The notes under the pieces: model-generated | Database searches by the model: none | Told to the model about the DNA's origin: nothing | The model's input: the letters and a program-made list of their open reading frames with translations, nothing else | Shown: one piece after another, positions 24,396-35,540 of the stretch | Numbering within the stretch: the first letter of the stretch is position 1 | Layout of the letters: each line of letters starts with the position of its first letter | From: Hydrogenophaga pseudoflava NBRC 102511 | GTDB lineage: Bacteria > Pseudomonadota > Gammaproteobacteria > Burkholderiales > Burkholderiaceae_C | Length of the DNA: 64,000 nucleotides | Assembly: GCF_001592285.1 (NCBI RefSeq) | Contig: NZ_BCWQ01000011.1 | Location: forward strand, 1-64,000 | Direction of reading: 5' to 3' | Position numbers and translations under genes: made by a program

Positions 24396-25631
24396 ATGTC
24401 CCAATTTCTTTCCCACCGGCCCGGCCCCACAGGCGCCCTGGCCGGTCTTTCGCTCTCGGTGCTGCTGTCGTCGCTGGGCACCAGCATGGCCAATGTGAGC
24501 CTGCCCAGCCTGACGCAGGCGTTCGGCGCATCGTTCCAGCAGGTGCAGTGGGTGGTGCTGTCCTACCTGCTGGCCATGACGGCGCTGGTCGTCGTGGCCG
24601 GGCGGCTGGGCGACCGCCTGGGCCGGCGCCGCCTGCTCATGGCGGGTCTGCTACTGTTCACCCTGGCCTCGGTCCTGTGTGCCCGCGCGCCGAACCTGGA
24701 AGCCCTGGTGGCGGCCCGTGCCCTCCAGGGCCTGGGGGCCGCGACGATGATGACGCTCGCCATGGCCATGACGGGCGAGACCGTAGGCAAGGAGCGCACC
24801 GGCAGCGCCATGGGCTGGCTGGCCAGCATGTCGGCGGTGGGCACCGCGCTCGGGCCGTCGGTCGGCGGCCTGCTGATCGCCTGGCTGGGCTGGCGCGCCA
24901 TGTTCCTGTCCACGCTGCCCCTGAGCCTGCTGACCCTCTGGCTGGTCCACCGGCACCTGCCGGCGCCCGCCCCGGTGTCTGCGTCCCGAAGCGGCACGCC
25001 GGCGGGGGGCGCGGCGCTCTGGCAAGGGACCGCGCTGGGTGCCAGCCTGGTCATGAACGCGCTGGTGGCCACGGTCATGATGGCCACACTGGTGATCGGC
25101 CCGTTCTTCCTGTCCGGTGGCCTGGGGCTGGAGACAGTCTGGGTTGGGGCCGCGATGTCGGCCGGACCGATGATGTCCATGGTGTTCGGCTTCGTGGCCG
25201 GGAAACTGGTGGACCGCTGGGGCGCGGCGCACACGCTGCGCATCGGCCTGCTGGTCATGCTGGCCGGCGCGCTGGGGCTGGCGGTGCTGCCCGGTCCGTG
25301 GGGTCTGGCGGGCTACCTGCTCGCCATCTCGGTCCTGACCCCGGGCTACCAGCTGTTCCAGGCCGCCAACAACACGGCCACCCTGACCCGGCTGCCCGCG
25401 GCGCGCCGGGGCGAGGTTTCCGGCCTGCTGAACCTGGCGCGCAACCTGGGCCTGATGGCCGGGGCCTCGGTCATGGGCTGGGTGTTTGCCTGGGTCACCA
25501 CGGAGCCCGCCGCCGCATCGCCTGCGACCCTGCTGCACGGTGTGCAGGTCACGTTCGGGGCCGCGGCCGGACTGCTCGTGCTGTCCATGTTCGTGGGCCG
25601 CACGCCCCGCCCGGCGGCGTCAGGCCTTTAG
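24396..25631 (+). CDS. MFS drug-efflux-type transporter
   Basis: 411 residues with about twelve hydrophobic segments. The motif after helix 2 is GRLGDRLGRRRLLMAG and motif C is GWLASMSAVGTALGPSVGG, both typical of the drug:H+ antiporters (QacA/EmrB/Bcr lineage). Substrate is unknown. The divergent LysR gene is the likely regulator. The 3' end overlaps recG on the other strand by 12 nt. Confidence 0.88.
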   Translation: MSQFLSHRPGPTGALAGLSLSVLLSSLGTSMANVSLPSLTQAFGASFQQVQWVVLSYLLAMTALVVVAGRLGDRLGRRRLLMAGLLLFTLASVLCARAPNLEALVAARALQGLGAATMMTLAMAMTGETVGKERTGSAMGWLASMSAVGTALGPSVGGLLIAWLGWRAMFLSTLPLSLLTLWLVHRHLPAPAPVSASRSGTPAGGAALWQGTALGASLVMNALVATVMMATLVIGPFFLSGGLGLETVWVGAAMSAGPMMSMVFGFVAGKLVDRWGAAHTLRIGLLVMLAGALGLAVLPGPWGLAGYLLAISVLTPGYQLFQAANNTATLTRLPAARRGEVSGLLNLARNLGLMAGASVMGWVFAWVTTEPAAASPATLLHGVQVTFGAAAGLLVLSMFVGRTPRPAASGL

Positions 25632-27731
25632 ATACTCGGCCTTGGTGCCGAGCCAGCGGCCCACATGCCGCTCGGCGGCTTCGGGGAACCTGACGAGCAT
25701 CTGCGCCGCCGCCTCGCGGGCCCATTCGAGCAGATGGGTGTCGGTGGCCAGGTCGGCAAAACGCAGCAGCGGCGCGCCCGACTGGCGGGCGCCGAGGAAC
25801 TCGCCGGGGCCGCGGATCTCCAGGTCGCGGCGCGCGATCTCGAAGCCGTCGTTGGTCTCGGCCATGGCCCTGAGCCGTTCGCGCGCAGTCTCGCCCAGGC
25901 GCCCGCCTTCGTTGGGTGTGTAGAGCAGCACGCAGGCCGAGGCCGCCGCGCCGCGACCCACCCGCCCGCGCAGCTGGTGCAGCTGCGACAGCCCGAAGCG
26001 CTCGGCGTGTTCGATCACCATCAGCGAGGCGTTGGGCACGTCCACGCCCACCTCGATCACCGTGGTCGAGACCAGCACCCCCATGTGGCCACCGCTGAAC
26101 AGGCCCATCACCGCCTTCTTCTCGGCCACCGGCATGCGCGAGTGCAAGAGCCCGACGAGCACACCCGGCAGCAGCTGGGAGAGTTCGGCGTGCGTCTCGG
26201 TGGCGTTCGACAGGTCGATGGCTTCGCTCTCTTCGATCAGCGGGCAGACCCAGTAGACCTGCCGGCCCTCGGCCACCTGTGCGCGGATGCGCTCGATCAC
26301 CTCGTAGCGGCGGCTGTCGGACACCACCTTGGTCACGATGGGCGTGCGGCCCGGCGGCAGCTCGTCGATGGTCGAAACGTCGAGGTCGGCGTAGTAACTC
26401 ATCGCCAGCGTTCGGGGGATCGGAGTAGCGCTCATCATCAACAGGTGGGGCTCCCCCGCGCCCAGTTCAGGGCCACCCATCTTGGACCGCAGCGCCAGCC
26501 GCTGCGCCACGCCGAAGCGGTGCTGCTCGTCGATGATGGCCAGGGCCAGGTTTTTGAACTGCACCTGGTCCTGGATCACCGCGTGCGTGCCGACCACCAG
26601 CGCGGCCTCGCCGCTGGCGATGAGCGCCAGCATCTCCGTGCGCTGCTTTTTCTTCTGGCTGCCGGTGAGCCAGGCCACGCGCTTGCCCAGCGGTTCGAGC
26701 AGCGGTTTCAGCCAGCCGATGAGCTTGGCGAAATGCTGCTCGGCCAGGATCTCGGTCGGCGCCATCAGCGCGCACTGCCAGCCGCTGTCGATGGCGATGG
26801 CGGCGGCCAGCGCGGCCACCACGGTCTTGCCCGAGCCCACGTCGCCCTGCAGCAGCCGGTGCATGGGCACCTGGCGCTGCAGGTCGCGCGCGATCTCTTC
26901 GCCGACGCGGCGCTGCGCGGCCGTCAGCGCGAACGGCAGCACGGTCAGCAACTGCTCGTGCAGACCACCCACCTTGGCCGACAGACCCGGCGCGCGCAAG
27001 GCGTCGCGCTCACGCTTGGCCTGCAGCTGCGAGAGCTGCTGGGCCAGCAACTCTTCGGCCTTGAGCCGCTGCCAGGCCGGGTGGCTGCGGTCTTCCAGCG
27101 CCCCGAGCGACACGTCCGGCCCCGGGTGGTGCAGGTATTCCAGCGCCTGGCGCAGCGACATCAGCGGCGCGCGCAGGCCCCGCAGCGTCTCCTGCAGCGA
27201 GGTCAGCACCGGCTGCGGCAGGGTCTCGCTGAGGTCGGCGCGCTTGAGGCCCGACACCACGGCCTTGCGCAGGTAGACCTGCGGGAGCTGGGCGCTGGTG
27301 GGGTAGACGGGGGTCAGCGCCTCGGGCAGTTCGCCGCCGGCCACGTGAAAGGCCGGGTGCATCATGGTCTTGCCCATGAAGCCGCCGCGCACCTCGCCCC
27401 GCACGCGCACCCGTGCGCCGACCGCCAGCGTCTTCTGGTGCGAGGGATAGAAGCTGAAGAAGCGCAGGGTGCAGGTGTCGGACCCGTCGTCCAGAGTGAC
27501 CAGCAGCTGGCGGCGCGGCCGGTACTGGATGTCCTGCTTCGTGACGGTGCCCTCGACCTGCACCACCTCGCCGTCGCGCGCGTCGTGCAGGGCGACGATG
27601 CGGGTCTCGTCCTCGTAGCGCAGCGGCAGGTGCAGCGCCAGGTCGATGTCGCGCACCAGGCCGAGCTTGTGCATGGCTTTCTGCGGAGCAGAGAGTTCCT
27701 TGCGCGGTACGGTGGACGGGGCGTCGGGCAT
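25620..27731 (-). CDS. recG: ATP-dependent DNA helicase RecG
   Basis: Branch-migration helicase that remodels stalled forks, R-loops and Holliday junctions. 703 residues. The N-terminal wedge OB domain (about 50-150) is followed by helicase motifs: [18 protein letters not shown] (the DExH form of RecG), [13 protein letters not shown], and [18 protein letters not shown] with QLRGRVGRG. Order and length are standard. It diverges from queA with a 69-nt spacer. Confidence 0.96.
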   Translation of the reverse strand: MPDAPSTVPRKELSAPQKAMHKLGLVRDIDLALHLPLRYEDETRIVALHDARDGEVVQVEGTVTKQDIQYRPRRQLLVTLDDGSDTCTLRFFSFYPSHQKTLAVGARVRVRGEVRGGFMGKTMMHPAFHVAGGELPEALTPVYPTSAQLPQVYLRKAVVSGLKRADLSETLPQPVLTSLQETLRGLRAPLMSLRQALEYLHHPGPDVSLGALEDRSHPAWQRLKAEELLAQQLSQLQAKRERDALRAPGLSAKVGGLHEQLLTVLPFALTAAQRRVGEEIARDLQRQVPMHRLLQGDVGSGKTVVAALAAAIAIDSGWQCALMAPTEILAEQHFAKLIGWLKPLLEPLGKRVAWLTGSQKKKQRTEMLALIASGEAALVVGTHAVIQDQVQFKNLALAIIDEQHRFGVAQRLALRSKMGGPELGAGEPHLLMMSATPIPRTLAMSYYADLDVSTIDELPPGRTPIVTKVVSDSRRYEVIERIRAQVAEGRQVYWVCPLIEESEAIDLSNATETHAELSQLLPGVLVGLLHSRMPVAEKKAVMGLFSGGHMGVLVSTTVIEVGVDVPNASLMVIEHAERFGLSQLHQLRGRVGRGAAASACVLLYTPNEGGRLGETARERLRAMAETNDGFEIARRDLEIRGPGEFLGARQSGAPLLRFADLATDTHLLEWAREAAAQMLVRFPEAAERHVGRWLGTKAEYLKA

Positions 27732-27800
27732 GGGACAATTCTGCCTGTACTTCCATCCATATCCCCACTTGGAACGGGCCCTGTCCGGCCCTCAAGCAGC

Positions 27801-28907
27801 ATGACTTCTTCTTCGTCCTCTTCGGCCCGCCACTTCACCGTCGCCGACTTCGATTTCTCCCTCCCCGAACACCTGATTGCCCAGCACCCGGCCGCCGAAC
27901 GCAGCGCCTCGCGCCTGCTCGACGGCACCGGCGAACTGCCGGTGGACCGCATCTTCCGCGAGCTGCCCGGCCTGCTGCAGCCGGGCGACCTGCTGGTGTT
28001 CAACGACACCCAGGTGGTCAAGGCTCGGCTGTTCGGCGAGAAGGCCAGCGGCGGCAAGCTGGAGTTGCTGATCGAGCGCGTGCTGCTGCCGCACGAGGCA
28101 CTGGACGGCTCGCCCAACGAGGTCGTCGGCCACCTGCGCGTGAGCAAGAAGCCCTTGCCCGGCGGGCGGCTGCACCTGGCGGGCGGTTTGAAAGGCGGCG
28201 GCTTCGACGCGGTGTTCATCGGCCGCTGGCCCGACGAACACGGCCAGCTGTTCCGCCTGCGGCTCGAAGGCCCGGCGGGCGAAGACCCGTACACGCTGAT
28301 GGCGCGCCACGGCCATGTGCCGCTGCCGCCCTACATCACCCACGCCGACGAAGCCGACGACGAACGCCGCTACCAGACCGTGTTCGCGCGCGTGCCCGGC
28401 GCCGTCGCCGCGCCCACCGCTGCGCTGCACTTCGACGAGGGCGTGTTGTCCGCCCTGGAGGCGCGCGGCGTGCGGCGCGCCAACGTGACGCTGCACGTGG
28501 GCGCCGGCACCTTCGCGCCCATGAAGACCGAGCGCATCGAAGAGCACGTGATGCACCACGAGCGCTACGCCATCCCGCCCGCCACCGTTCAGGCGATCGA
28601 AGACTGCCGCGCGCGCGGCGGCCGCGTGGTCGCCGTGGGAACGACCACGGTGCGCACGCTGGAGAGCTGGGCGAAGACCGGCGAGCTGCAGGGCGACACC
28701 AACATCTTCATCACGCCGGGTTTCGAGTTCCTCGTGGTCGATGTGCTGGTGACCAACTTCCACCTGCCCAAGAGCACGCTGATGATGCTGGTCAGCGCCT
28801 TCGCGGGCTACGACCATGTGATGGCGCTCTACCGCCACGCCGTGGCGCAGGGCTACCGCTTCTTCAGCTACGGCGACGCGATGCTGCTGGCGCGGCGCAC
28901 CGCCTGA
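27801..28907 (+). CDS. queA: S-adenosylmethionine:tRNA ribosyltransferase-isomerase
   Basis: Penultimate step of queuosine synthesis: transfers and isomerises the ribosyl group of AdoMet onto preQ1 in tRNA. 368 residues from the ATG at 27801. Motifs: [48 protein letters not shown], and [13 protein letters not shown] long Ser-rich start ([11 protein letters not shown]) is a little extended. Its usual partner tgt lies 5.4 kb downstream on the same strand, separated by catabolic and redox genes. Confidence 0.96.
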   Translation: MTSSSSSSARHFTVADFDFSLPEHLIAQHPAAERSASRLLDGTGELPVDRIFRELPGLLQPGDLLVFNDTQVVKARLFGEKASGGKLELLIERVLLPHEALDGSPNEVVGHLRVSKKPLPGGRLHLAGGLKGGGFDAVFIGRWPDEHGQLFRLRLEGPAGEDPYTLMARHGHVPLPPYITHADEADDERRYQTVFARVPGAVAAPTAALHFDEGVLSALEARGVRRANVTLHVGAGTFAPMKTERIEEHVMHHERYAIPPATVQAIEDCRARGGRVVAVGTTTVRTLESWAKTGELQGDTNIFITPGFEFLVVDVLVTNFHLPKSTLMMLVSAFAGYDHVMALYRHAVAQGYRFFSYGDAMLLARRTA

Positions 28908-28910
28908 GGG

Positions 28911-29225
28911 TCAGGCGCCGAGATTCAAGTAGACGCGTCCGCCCTCGACCTTCGCTGGCCAGACCTTGATCGGCTGGGTGCAGGGCGGCAGCGTGGCGTC
29001 GCCCGTGCGCAGGTCGAAACGGCCCTGGTGGAACGGGCACTCGATCTCGTGCCCCTCCACGAAGCCGTCGCACAGCTTGGCGTTGCCGTGGGTGCAGAGG
29101 TTGTCGGTGGCGAACACCTCGCCCTCCACCGAGAACAGCGCGATGTCGCGCCCGCCCGGCGCCACCGGGATGCCCGCGCCTTCGAACAGATCGGCCTCGG
29201 CGGCCACGTCGGTCCAGTTGCTCAT
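28911..29225 (-). CDS. Rieske [2Fe-2S] ferredoxin of a ring-hydroxylating oxygenase
   Basis: 104 residues from the ATG at 29223-29225, which has GGAG 8 nt upstream. The Rieske site is CTHGNAKLCDG and CPFHQGRFD, giving C-x-H and C-x2-H ligands. It carries electrons from a reductase to the oxygenase. It lies downstream of the alpha and beta subunit genes, separated by a 73-bp repeat element. Related ferredoxins are AndAb and NagAb. No ferredoxin reductase gene is adjacent. Confidence 0.88.
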   Translation of the reverse strand: MSNWTDVAAEADLFEGAGIPVAPGGRDIALFSVEGEVFATDNLCTHGNAKLCDGFVEGHEIECPFHQGRFDLRTGDATLPPCTQPIKVWPAKVEGGRVYLNLGA

Positions 29226-29284
29226 GAAGTGCTCCTGCATTGTCAAAGTCATGTCCAGCGCGAAATGCCTGTTCGGGGATGCGG

Positions 29285-29357
29285 TGGAACCGGCTCTGCC
29301 GGGCCACTCGCATCGCCCCCTTGAGGGGGTGACGCCGCAGGCGGCGCAGGGGTGGGC
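29285..29357 (-). repeat. GC-rich dispersed repeat, copy 1
   Basis: The element contains GGAACCGGCTCTGCCGGGCC, then CCCCCTTGAGGGGG and GACGCCGCAGGCGGCGC. It matches the copy at 54534-54599 nearly base for base over most of its length and is related to that at 36355-36432. It starts immediately after the stop codon of the oxygenase beta gene (29358-29360). It can fold into several hairpins. Confidence 0.8.
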
Positions 29358-29840
29358 CTATATCGGGTAGATGATCGAGTTCGGGATCATCTCGCTGTCG
29401 TAGACGCAGAGACGTTGCGCGAACTTCAGTCCGTCGGGCGTCTTCGCCACGATGTCCAGGTAGCGCCCGACGTTGAACACCGTGCTGGGGCCGTCGAGCT
29501 TGGTGCGGAACACCGCGTAGTTGGCCTCGCAGTGCAGGCGGCCCTGCTCGTCAATCTGACGGACGACGGGTGCGCCCACCACGTGGCGCTGGTAGTACGG
29601 GTCGTGGAACAGCGTTTCCTTGATGCCGTAGACACGGTCGCGCAGCATGGCCTGGCTGTCGAAGGCCAGTGTGGACAGCGGAAAGCCGCGCTCGTGGTTC
29701 TCGCGCGGCTGCAGCTTGTAGACGCAGTCCGTCGTGAAGAAGGTCGGCCAGAGGTCCCAGTCGCCGCTGTCGACGGCCGAGGCGTAGTCGCTGTAGAGCG
29801 CCTGCAGGGCCTGGAAGGTCTCGAAGTCGAGGGTGCTCAT
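29358..29840 (-). CDS. Aromatic-ring hydroxylating oxygenase, small (beta) subunit
   Basis: 160 residues from the ATG at 29838-29840, overlapping the alpha stop as ATGA. It is an NTF2-like fold of the ring-hydroxylating beta family (ALYSDYASAVDSGDWDLWP, then FNVGRYLDIV). Length matches NagH and AndAd. Beta subunits have a mainly structural role in the hexamer. Salicylate 5-hydroxylase is the closest recognised relative by memory of the family, with anthranilate dioxygenase as the alternative. Confidence 0.86.
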   Translation of the reverse strand: MSTLDFETFQALQALYSDYASAVDSGDWDLWPTFFTTDCVYKLQPRENHERGFPLSTLAFDSQAMLRDRVYGIKETLFHDPYYQRHVVGAPVVRQIDEQGRLHCEANYAVFRTKLDGPSTVFNVGRYLDIVAKTPDGLKFAQRLCVYDSEMIPNSIIYPI

Positions 29841-31135
29841 GCGGCACCTCCATCGCATTTTTCAGGCGCTTCCATGACTTTCCGCCAGTACTCGTACATC
29901 CCGCGGATCAGCGTCTCCGTCACCATGTGGTCGGTCTCGCCCACCTCGCGCCCGCCCAGCTCGGCCAGTGCCCGGTGCTGCGGCTTGCTGTCGAAGGCCT
30001 GCTGCGAGAACTCGATCACCTCGCCGTCGTCGGCGCTGACGAAACCGGCCGGGCCGAAGAGATTGGCCTGGCGCAGGCGGCGCTGCGTCATCTCGGGCGT
30101 GTCGTCCTCGAAGCCGAAGTGCGTCCAGACGAAGTCGAAGGCGCCGTGGCCGTCGGGCTGGATGTGGCGCGTGCTCACACTGTTGACCTGCTGCTGGAAG
30201 ATGACGCTCGGAAAGAGTGTCGTCATCACCGCGGTCGGCATCTGGTCGTCCATCTGCCACCAGGGCTCGGGCACGATGTCCAGGAAGCGCGGATCTTCCA
30301 GCTGCATGCTCTCCTTGAAGCTCGACACCTGGGTCACCTGCGCCGCCTGGCCACTGGCCTGGCCCATGCTGCCCCGGGTGGAGACCATGGCCGCGTGGCG
30401 GTGGTGTGCGTCCATTCGCAGCTCGCTCTTGTTGTCGGCGCGCCAGAGGCCGAAGGTGACGAACCAGGTGTGCAGCAGGCCCGGGTGGTACGGGTCCTTG
30501 ATGTTCTCCTGCATCAGCTTCCAGTTGCCCGGGATGCGCTGGCGGTTGTAGCCGAGGATGGTGAGCTTGCGACCATTGAACAGGCGGTCGAAGTACTGGA
30601 GGACGGTCGGCCCCATGTAGTCCTCGAGCGACTCCACGTCGTGGTCGAAGCTCGCGAACACCACGCCGCCGCGCACGGCCACCTTCAGCCGCGTCAGGCC
30701 GTGGTCCTTGGGGTTGAAGTCGGCCGGCATGCCGCCGTTGACCTTGCCGTCCTGGCGCACGCCGCGCCGGAACGGCACACCCTGCAGCGTGCCGTCGGGC
30801 TGGTAGCTCCACTGGTGGTAGGGGCAGACGAACTCGGTGGCGTTGCCGTGGCGCTTGCGGCAGAAGCGCATGCCGCGGTGCGCGCAGACGTTCTCCACCA
30901 CGTGGATCTGGCCGTCGGCCGCGCGGGTCATGATCACCGAGCGCTCGCCGACCACGGTGCGCTTGAAATCACCGGGGTTCGGGATCTCGGCTTCGAGGCC
31001 GACGTAGCACCAGTGGCCTTGGTAGAAGAGGCGTTCGAGTTCGCGCTGGTGGCGTTGCTCGTCGGTGTAGACGGCGAACGGGATGCGGCTGGTGCCGCCG
31101 GCCTCCCAGTGCAGGGCGTCGGGGGAAACGGACAT
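29837..31135 (-). CDS. nagG: Salicylate 5-hydroxylase-like oxygenase, large (alpha) subunit
   Basis: 432 residues from the ATG at 31133-31135, with GGAGA upstream. The Rieske domain holds VCAHRGMRFC (C-x-H) and CPYHQW (C-x2-H). The mononuclear iron site is DPYHPGLLHTW, giving the Asp/His/His set. The segments GHWCYVGLEAEIPNPGDFK and FNGRKLTILGYNRQRIPGN resemble NagG of salicylate 5-hydroxylase. The divergent NagR/NahR-like regulator supports a salicylate-type substrate. Hydroxylation product and substrate are inferred. The symbol marks the family; orthology is not proven. Confidence 0.83.
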   Translation of the reverse strand: MSVSPDALHWEAGGTSRIPFAVYTDEQRHQRELERLFYQGHWCYVGLEAEIPNPGDFKRTVVGERSVIMTRAADGQIHVVENVCAHRGMRFCRKRHGNATEFVCPYHQWSYQPDGTLQGVPFRRGVRQDGKVNGGMPADFNPKDHGLTRLKVAVRGGVVFASFDHDVESLEDYMGPTVLQYFDRLFNGRKLTILGYNRQRIPGNWKLMQENIKDPYHPGLLHTWFVTFGLWRADNKSELRMDAHHRHAAMVSTRGSMGQASGQAAQVTQVSSFKESMQLEDPRFLDIVPEPWWQMDDQMPTAVMTTLFPSVIFQQQVNSVSTRHIQPDGHGAFDFVWTHFGFEDDTPEMTQRRLRQANLFGPAGFVSADDGEVIEFSQQAFDSKPQHRALAELGGREVGETDHMVTETLIRGMYEYWRKVMEAPEKCDGGAA

Positions 31136-31217
31136 GGCTGTCTCCGGAGGTGTTCTTGTGAGCCGCATGATCGCGGCCGGCCGGCCATCCGGCAAGGGAA
31201 TCGGCGTGATACGCTGT

Positions 31218-31237
31218 ATTCACCACCTGAATATTCA
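31218..31237. promoter_or_regulatory. Candidate NagR/NahR-type operator
   Basis: ATTCACCACCTGAAT (31218-31232) is a perfect ATTCA-N5-TGAAT palindrome and fits the NahR box pattern ATTCACGCT-N2-TGAT. It overlaps a second palindrome, TGAATATTCA (31228-31237). The site lies just upstream of the LysR start, between it and the divergent oxygenase genes. Confidence 0.68.
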
Positions 31238-31242
31238 GACCC

Positions 31243-32175
31243 ATGAAGCTCACCGACATCGACCTCAACCTGCTGGTGGTGTTTGACCGCCTGGTGCAGG
31301 ACGGCCGGGTCTCCCGCGTGGCCGAGTCGCTGGGCCTGAGCCAGCCGGCGGTGAGCAACGCGCTGCGGCGGCTGCGCGACCTGCTGGACGACGAGCTGTT
31401 CCTGCGCACGCCCAGCGGCATGGCGCCCACACCCTACGCGCTGCAGCTGGCCGAACCGGTGGCGCAGGCGCTGCGGGGGCTGCAGGGCGCGCTGAACGTG
31501 CGCGCCAGCTTCGACCCGGCCACCAGCGAACGCTGCTTCACCCTGGCCATGACCGACGTGGGCGAGATCTACTTCCTGCCGGTGCTGATGGACGCGCTGG
31601 CGCGCGAGGCGCCGGGCGTGACGCTGCGCTGCGTGCCGGTGGCCGACGCGGCGCTGCGCGAGGACATGGCGGCCGGCCGGGTCGATCTGGCGCTGGGCTC
31701 GCTGCCGCAGCTGCAGGCCGGCTTCTTCCAGCAGGCGCTGTTCCGCCAGCGCTACGTGGCGCTGATGCGCGCCGGCCACCCGCTGGCGGCGGGCGACGCG
31801 CCGCTGAACGCCACCCAGTACCGGCAGGCCGCCCACGTGCGCGTGGTCTCGGCCGGCACCGGCCACGGCCAGGTCGACGAGGCCCTGCAGCGCCTGGGCG
31901 TGGCGCGGCAGGTGCAGCTGACCGTGCCGCACTACGTGGCGCTGGGCCAGGTGCTGGGCAGCACCGACCTGGTGGCCACCGTGCCCGAGCGGCTGGCCGA
32001 GCGCCTGGCCGGCCCGCACGCGCTGGTGGCGCGCCCGCTGACGCTGCGCCTGCCGGCCAGCACCATCGCCCAGCTCTGGCACGCCCACCTGCACCGCGAC
32101 GCTGGCCACCAGTGGCTGCGCGGCCTGGTGGCGCAGCACTTCGGCACCGCCGCCGGGGCCGTGGACAGCCCCTGA
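31243..32175 (+). CDS. nagR: NagR/NahR-type LysR regulator
   Basis: 310 residues. The wHTH region LTDIDLNLLVVFDRLV with SQPAVSNALRRLRDLL matches NahR/NagR closely. The sensor domain keeps ERCFTLAMTDVGEIYFLP and HVRVVSAGTGHGQVD, both characteristic of the salicylate-responsive group. It is divergent from the Rieske oxygenase genes and likely activates them with an aromatic acid effector such as salicylate. Effector identity is inferred from family, not shown by the sequence. Confidence 0.86.
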   Translation: MKLTDIDLNLLVVFDRLVQDGRVSRVAESLGLSQPAVSNALRRLRDLLDDELFLRTPSGMAPTPYALQLAEPVAQALRGLQGALNVRASFDPATSERCFTLAMTDVGEIYFLPVLMDALAREAPGVTLRCVPVADAALREDMAAGRVDLALGSLPQLQAGFFQQALFRQRYVALMRAGHPLAAGDAPLNATQYRQAAHVRVVSAGTGHGQVDEALQRLGVARQVQLTVPHYVALGQVLGSTDLVATVPERLAERLAGPHALVARPLTLRLPASTIAQLWHAHLHRDAGHQWLRGLVAQHFGTAAGAVDSP

Positions 32176-32345
32176 AGCGGCGACAAGGTATCCAGTGGTC
32201 ACAGGCTTCGCTACAAAAGTGCTACAACCCGGCCTTCGGATGTGACTTTTGTGCAGCAGCCGTGAACACGCCCGACTGCAGGACCCGGTCGCACGGGCAC
32301 AATACCGCCCACCTTCCCGCCGCCGAAAGTCTGTCCGTGATCGAA

Positions 32346-32492
32346 ATGCTGTTCCGCCTGGGTATCGCCCTGCTGCTGTCCGTGAGCCTGGCCCTGCTGC
32401 TGGCCTGGGGCTGGTCCAGTTCGGACGAACGCACCGAGTCGGCGGCGGTCACAGTCGAGCCCTCGGCCGAATCCTCCACACCGGCTCACTGA
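32346..32492 (+). CDS. Possible small single-pass membrane protein
   Basis: 48 residues from the ATG at 32346, or 51 from a GTG at 32337. One strong membrane helix (MLFRLGIALLLSVSLALLL) precedes a short acidic Ser/Glu-rich tail. It occupies an otherwise empty 363-nt gap between the LysR gene and the dehydrogenase-like gene. No clear Shine-Dalgarno sequence was seen. Not recognised; could be noncoding. Confidence 0.4.
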   Translation: MLFRLGIALLLSVSLALLLAWGWSSSDERTESAAVTVEPSAESSTPAH

Positions 32493-32538
32493 CCTGGGCG
32501 TGGGCTGGGCGAGCCGCCACGCGGTTCACAATGGCCCG

Positions 32539-33807
32539 ATGAAACGACGTCGCTGCCTCCCGCTGGCGCTGGCTGGCCTCATCGCCCTGCCCGTCGCGGG
32601 ACGGGCGGAGCCCGAGGCCTCCCGCTACGCCACCCAGGGCCGCTGCGCCGGCTATCCCCGCATTGCACTGACCGCACCCAAGGGCTGGTGCGTGGGCCTG
32701 GTGGCCGACGCGCGCGACGGCCTGCAGATGCCGCGCCGCCTGGTCGAGGTGTCCCCCGGCCGCTTCTGGATCACCGACATGGGCAACTGGGAGCCCCGCC
32801 GCGGGCGCCTGCTGGAGCTGCGGGTGGACGGACAGCCGGGCGACGCGGACCGGGTGACGGTGCTGGCCCGAGGGCTGGACCGCCCGCACGGGCTCGCGCG
32901 CGGCCCCGATGGCAAGGTCTATGTGGGCGAGGCCGGCACGGTCTGGCGCACGCCCACCGCCGTGTTCGCCCGCGAAGACCTGCTCAAGGACCTGCCCGCC
33001 GACGGCGCGCACCCGCTCAAGGAGCTGGCCTTCGGCCGCAAGGGGCGCCTCTATATCAATATGGGGTCGGCCAGCGACGCCTGCCGGGACGAGCACCAGC
33101 AGCAGCCCCTGCCCTGCCCGGAAACCGCGGGACCCCTTCCCCGGGCCGCGGTGTACGAAACCACCCTGGTCGGCCCGGACCTGAAACCGCAGACACCGAA
33201 GCCCTTTGCCACCGGCCTGCGCAACTCGCTGGGCCTGGCGCTCACCCAGGACGCGGCGGGCAGGACCGAACGCATCTGGCAGGCAGAGAACTCGGTCGAC
33301 TACAGCGACGCCAAAGCCCCGGCCGAGGAGCTCAACGAACTCGAACGCGGCGCGCACCACGGCTGGCCCTACTGCGTCAGCGATGCGCAGGGCCGCAGCG
33401 TGGTGGCGCGCGGCTACGAGCAGCGCGCGCAGTGCGCCCGCCGACAGGCCCACCGCCCACCGTTCCAGGCCTGGCCGGCCCATGTGGCGCCGCTGCAGCT
33501 GCTGGCCGTGCCACCCGCGGCCGCCGGCCAGCCCGAACACCCGTGGAGCGGACGGCTGCTGGCGGTCTGGCACGGCTACCGCGCCCAGGGCCACCGCATC
33601 GTGGCCTGGCGCCTCGGCCCCGACGGCCGCCCGACCGGCGCGCGCGAGAACATCGTCTCCGGCTGGCGGGTCATGCCCGGCATCCGCCCGCAGGGCAACC
33701 CGGCCGGTGCCACGGTCGATCACCGGGGCTGGCTGTGGATCGTCGAGGACCGCAACCGCACCGTGCTGGTGGTGGCGCCCGAGACGCGAAGCAGCGGCGG
33801 TTCCTGA
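32539..33807 (+). CDS. Exported PQQ-type sugar dehydrogenase-like protein
   Basis: 422 residues from the ATG at 32539 (MKRRRCLPLALAGLIALPV), which gives a clear signal peptide cut near GRA-EP. The mature part resembles the six-bladed propeller of soluble aldose/sorbosone dehydrogenases: GLDRPHGLARGPDGKVYVGEAG, FATGLRNSLGLAL, GAHHGWPYC and NPAGATVDHRGWLWIVED. Several Cys residues suggest disulfides, consistent with the periplasm. A cytochrome c gene follows and could accept its electrons. Cofactor and substrate are inferred from fold only. Confidence 0.72.
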   Translation: MKRRRCLPLALAGLIALPVAGRAEPEASRYATQGRCAGYPRIALTAPKGWCVGLVADARDGLQMPRRLVEVSPGRFWITDMGNWEPRRGRLLELRVDGQPGDADRVTVLARGLDRPHGLARGPDGKVYVGEAGTVWRTPTAVFAREDLLKDLPADGAHPLKELAFGRKGRLYINMGSASDACRDEHQQQPLPCPETAGPLPRAAVYETTLVGPDLKPQTPKPFATGLRNSLGLALTQDAAGRTERIWQAENSVDYSDAKAPAEELNELERGAHHGWPYCVSDAQGRSVVARGYEQRAQCARRQAHRPPFQAWPAHVAPLQLLAVPPAAAGQPEHPWSGRLLAVWHGYRAQGHRIVAWRLGPDGRPTGARENIVSGWRVMPGIRPQGNPAGATVDHRGWLWIVEDRNRTVLVVAPETRSSGGS

Positions 33808-33839
33808 GACAGCAACACCTGTGGCGCCGCAGCCACCGC

Positions 33840-33858
33840 CCGTCTCATCCTGAGACGG
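33840..33858 (+). terminator. Hairpin after the dehydrogenase-like gene
   Basis: CCGTCTCA, a TCC loop and TGAGACGG form a perfect 8-bp stem 33 nt past the stop codon. No T run follows, so it may be a mRNA 3'-end structure or a weak or Rho-assisted terminator. Confidence 0.4.
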
Positions 33859-33870
33859 AGCCCCGGCGCC

Positions 33871-33884
33871 TTGACAAGGATCAA
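33871..33884 (+). promoter_or_regulatory. FNR/ANR-type box upstream of the cytochrome c gene
   Basis: TTGACAAGGATCAA fits the TTGAC-N4-ATCAA pattern, close to the FNR consensus TTGAT-N4-ATCAA. It lies 64 nt before the cytochrome c start, with a TGATAG -10-like element at 33903-33908. That places the box near -38 to -41 of a start site, where FNR proteins activate. Confidence 0.62.
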
Positions 33885-33913
33885 TCCGCGGCCCGGGAGC
33901 GCTGATAGCCTGA

Positions 33914-35527
<1,614 letters not shown>

Positions 35528-35540
35528 CCCGTCGCCATCC

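Noticed and set aside
25665..28907. A single 1080-codon open frame spanning the antisense of recG and joining queA in frame.
   Set aside because: Only the last 368 codons match a family (QueA). The rest is antisense to well-supported recG and reflects few stop codons at high GC.
33840..33858. A strong intrinsic terminator after the dehydrogenase-like gene.
   Set aside because: The stem is perfect but no T run follows, so it is listed only as a weak terminator or hairpin.
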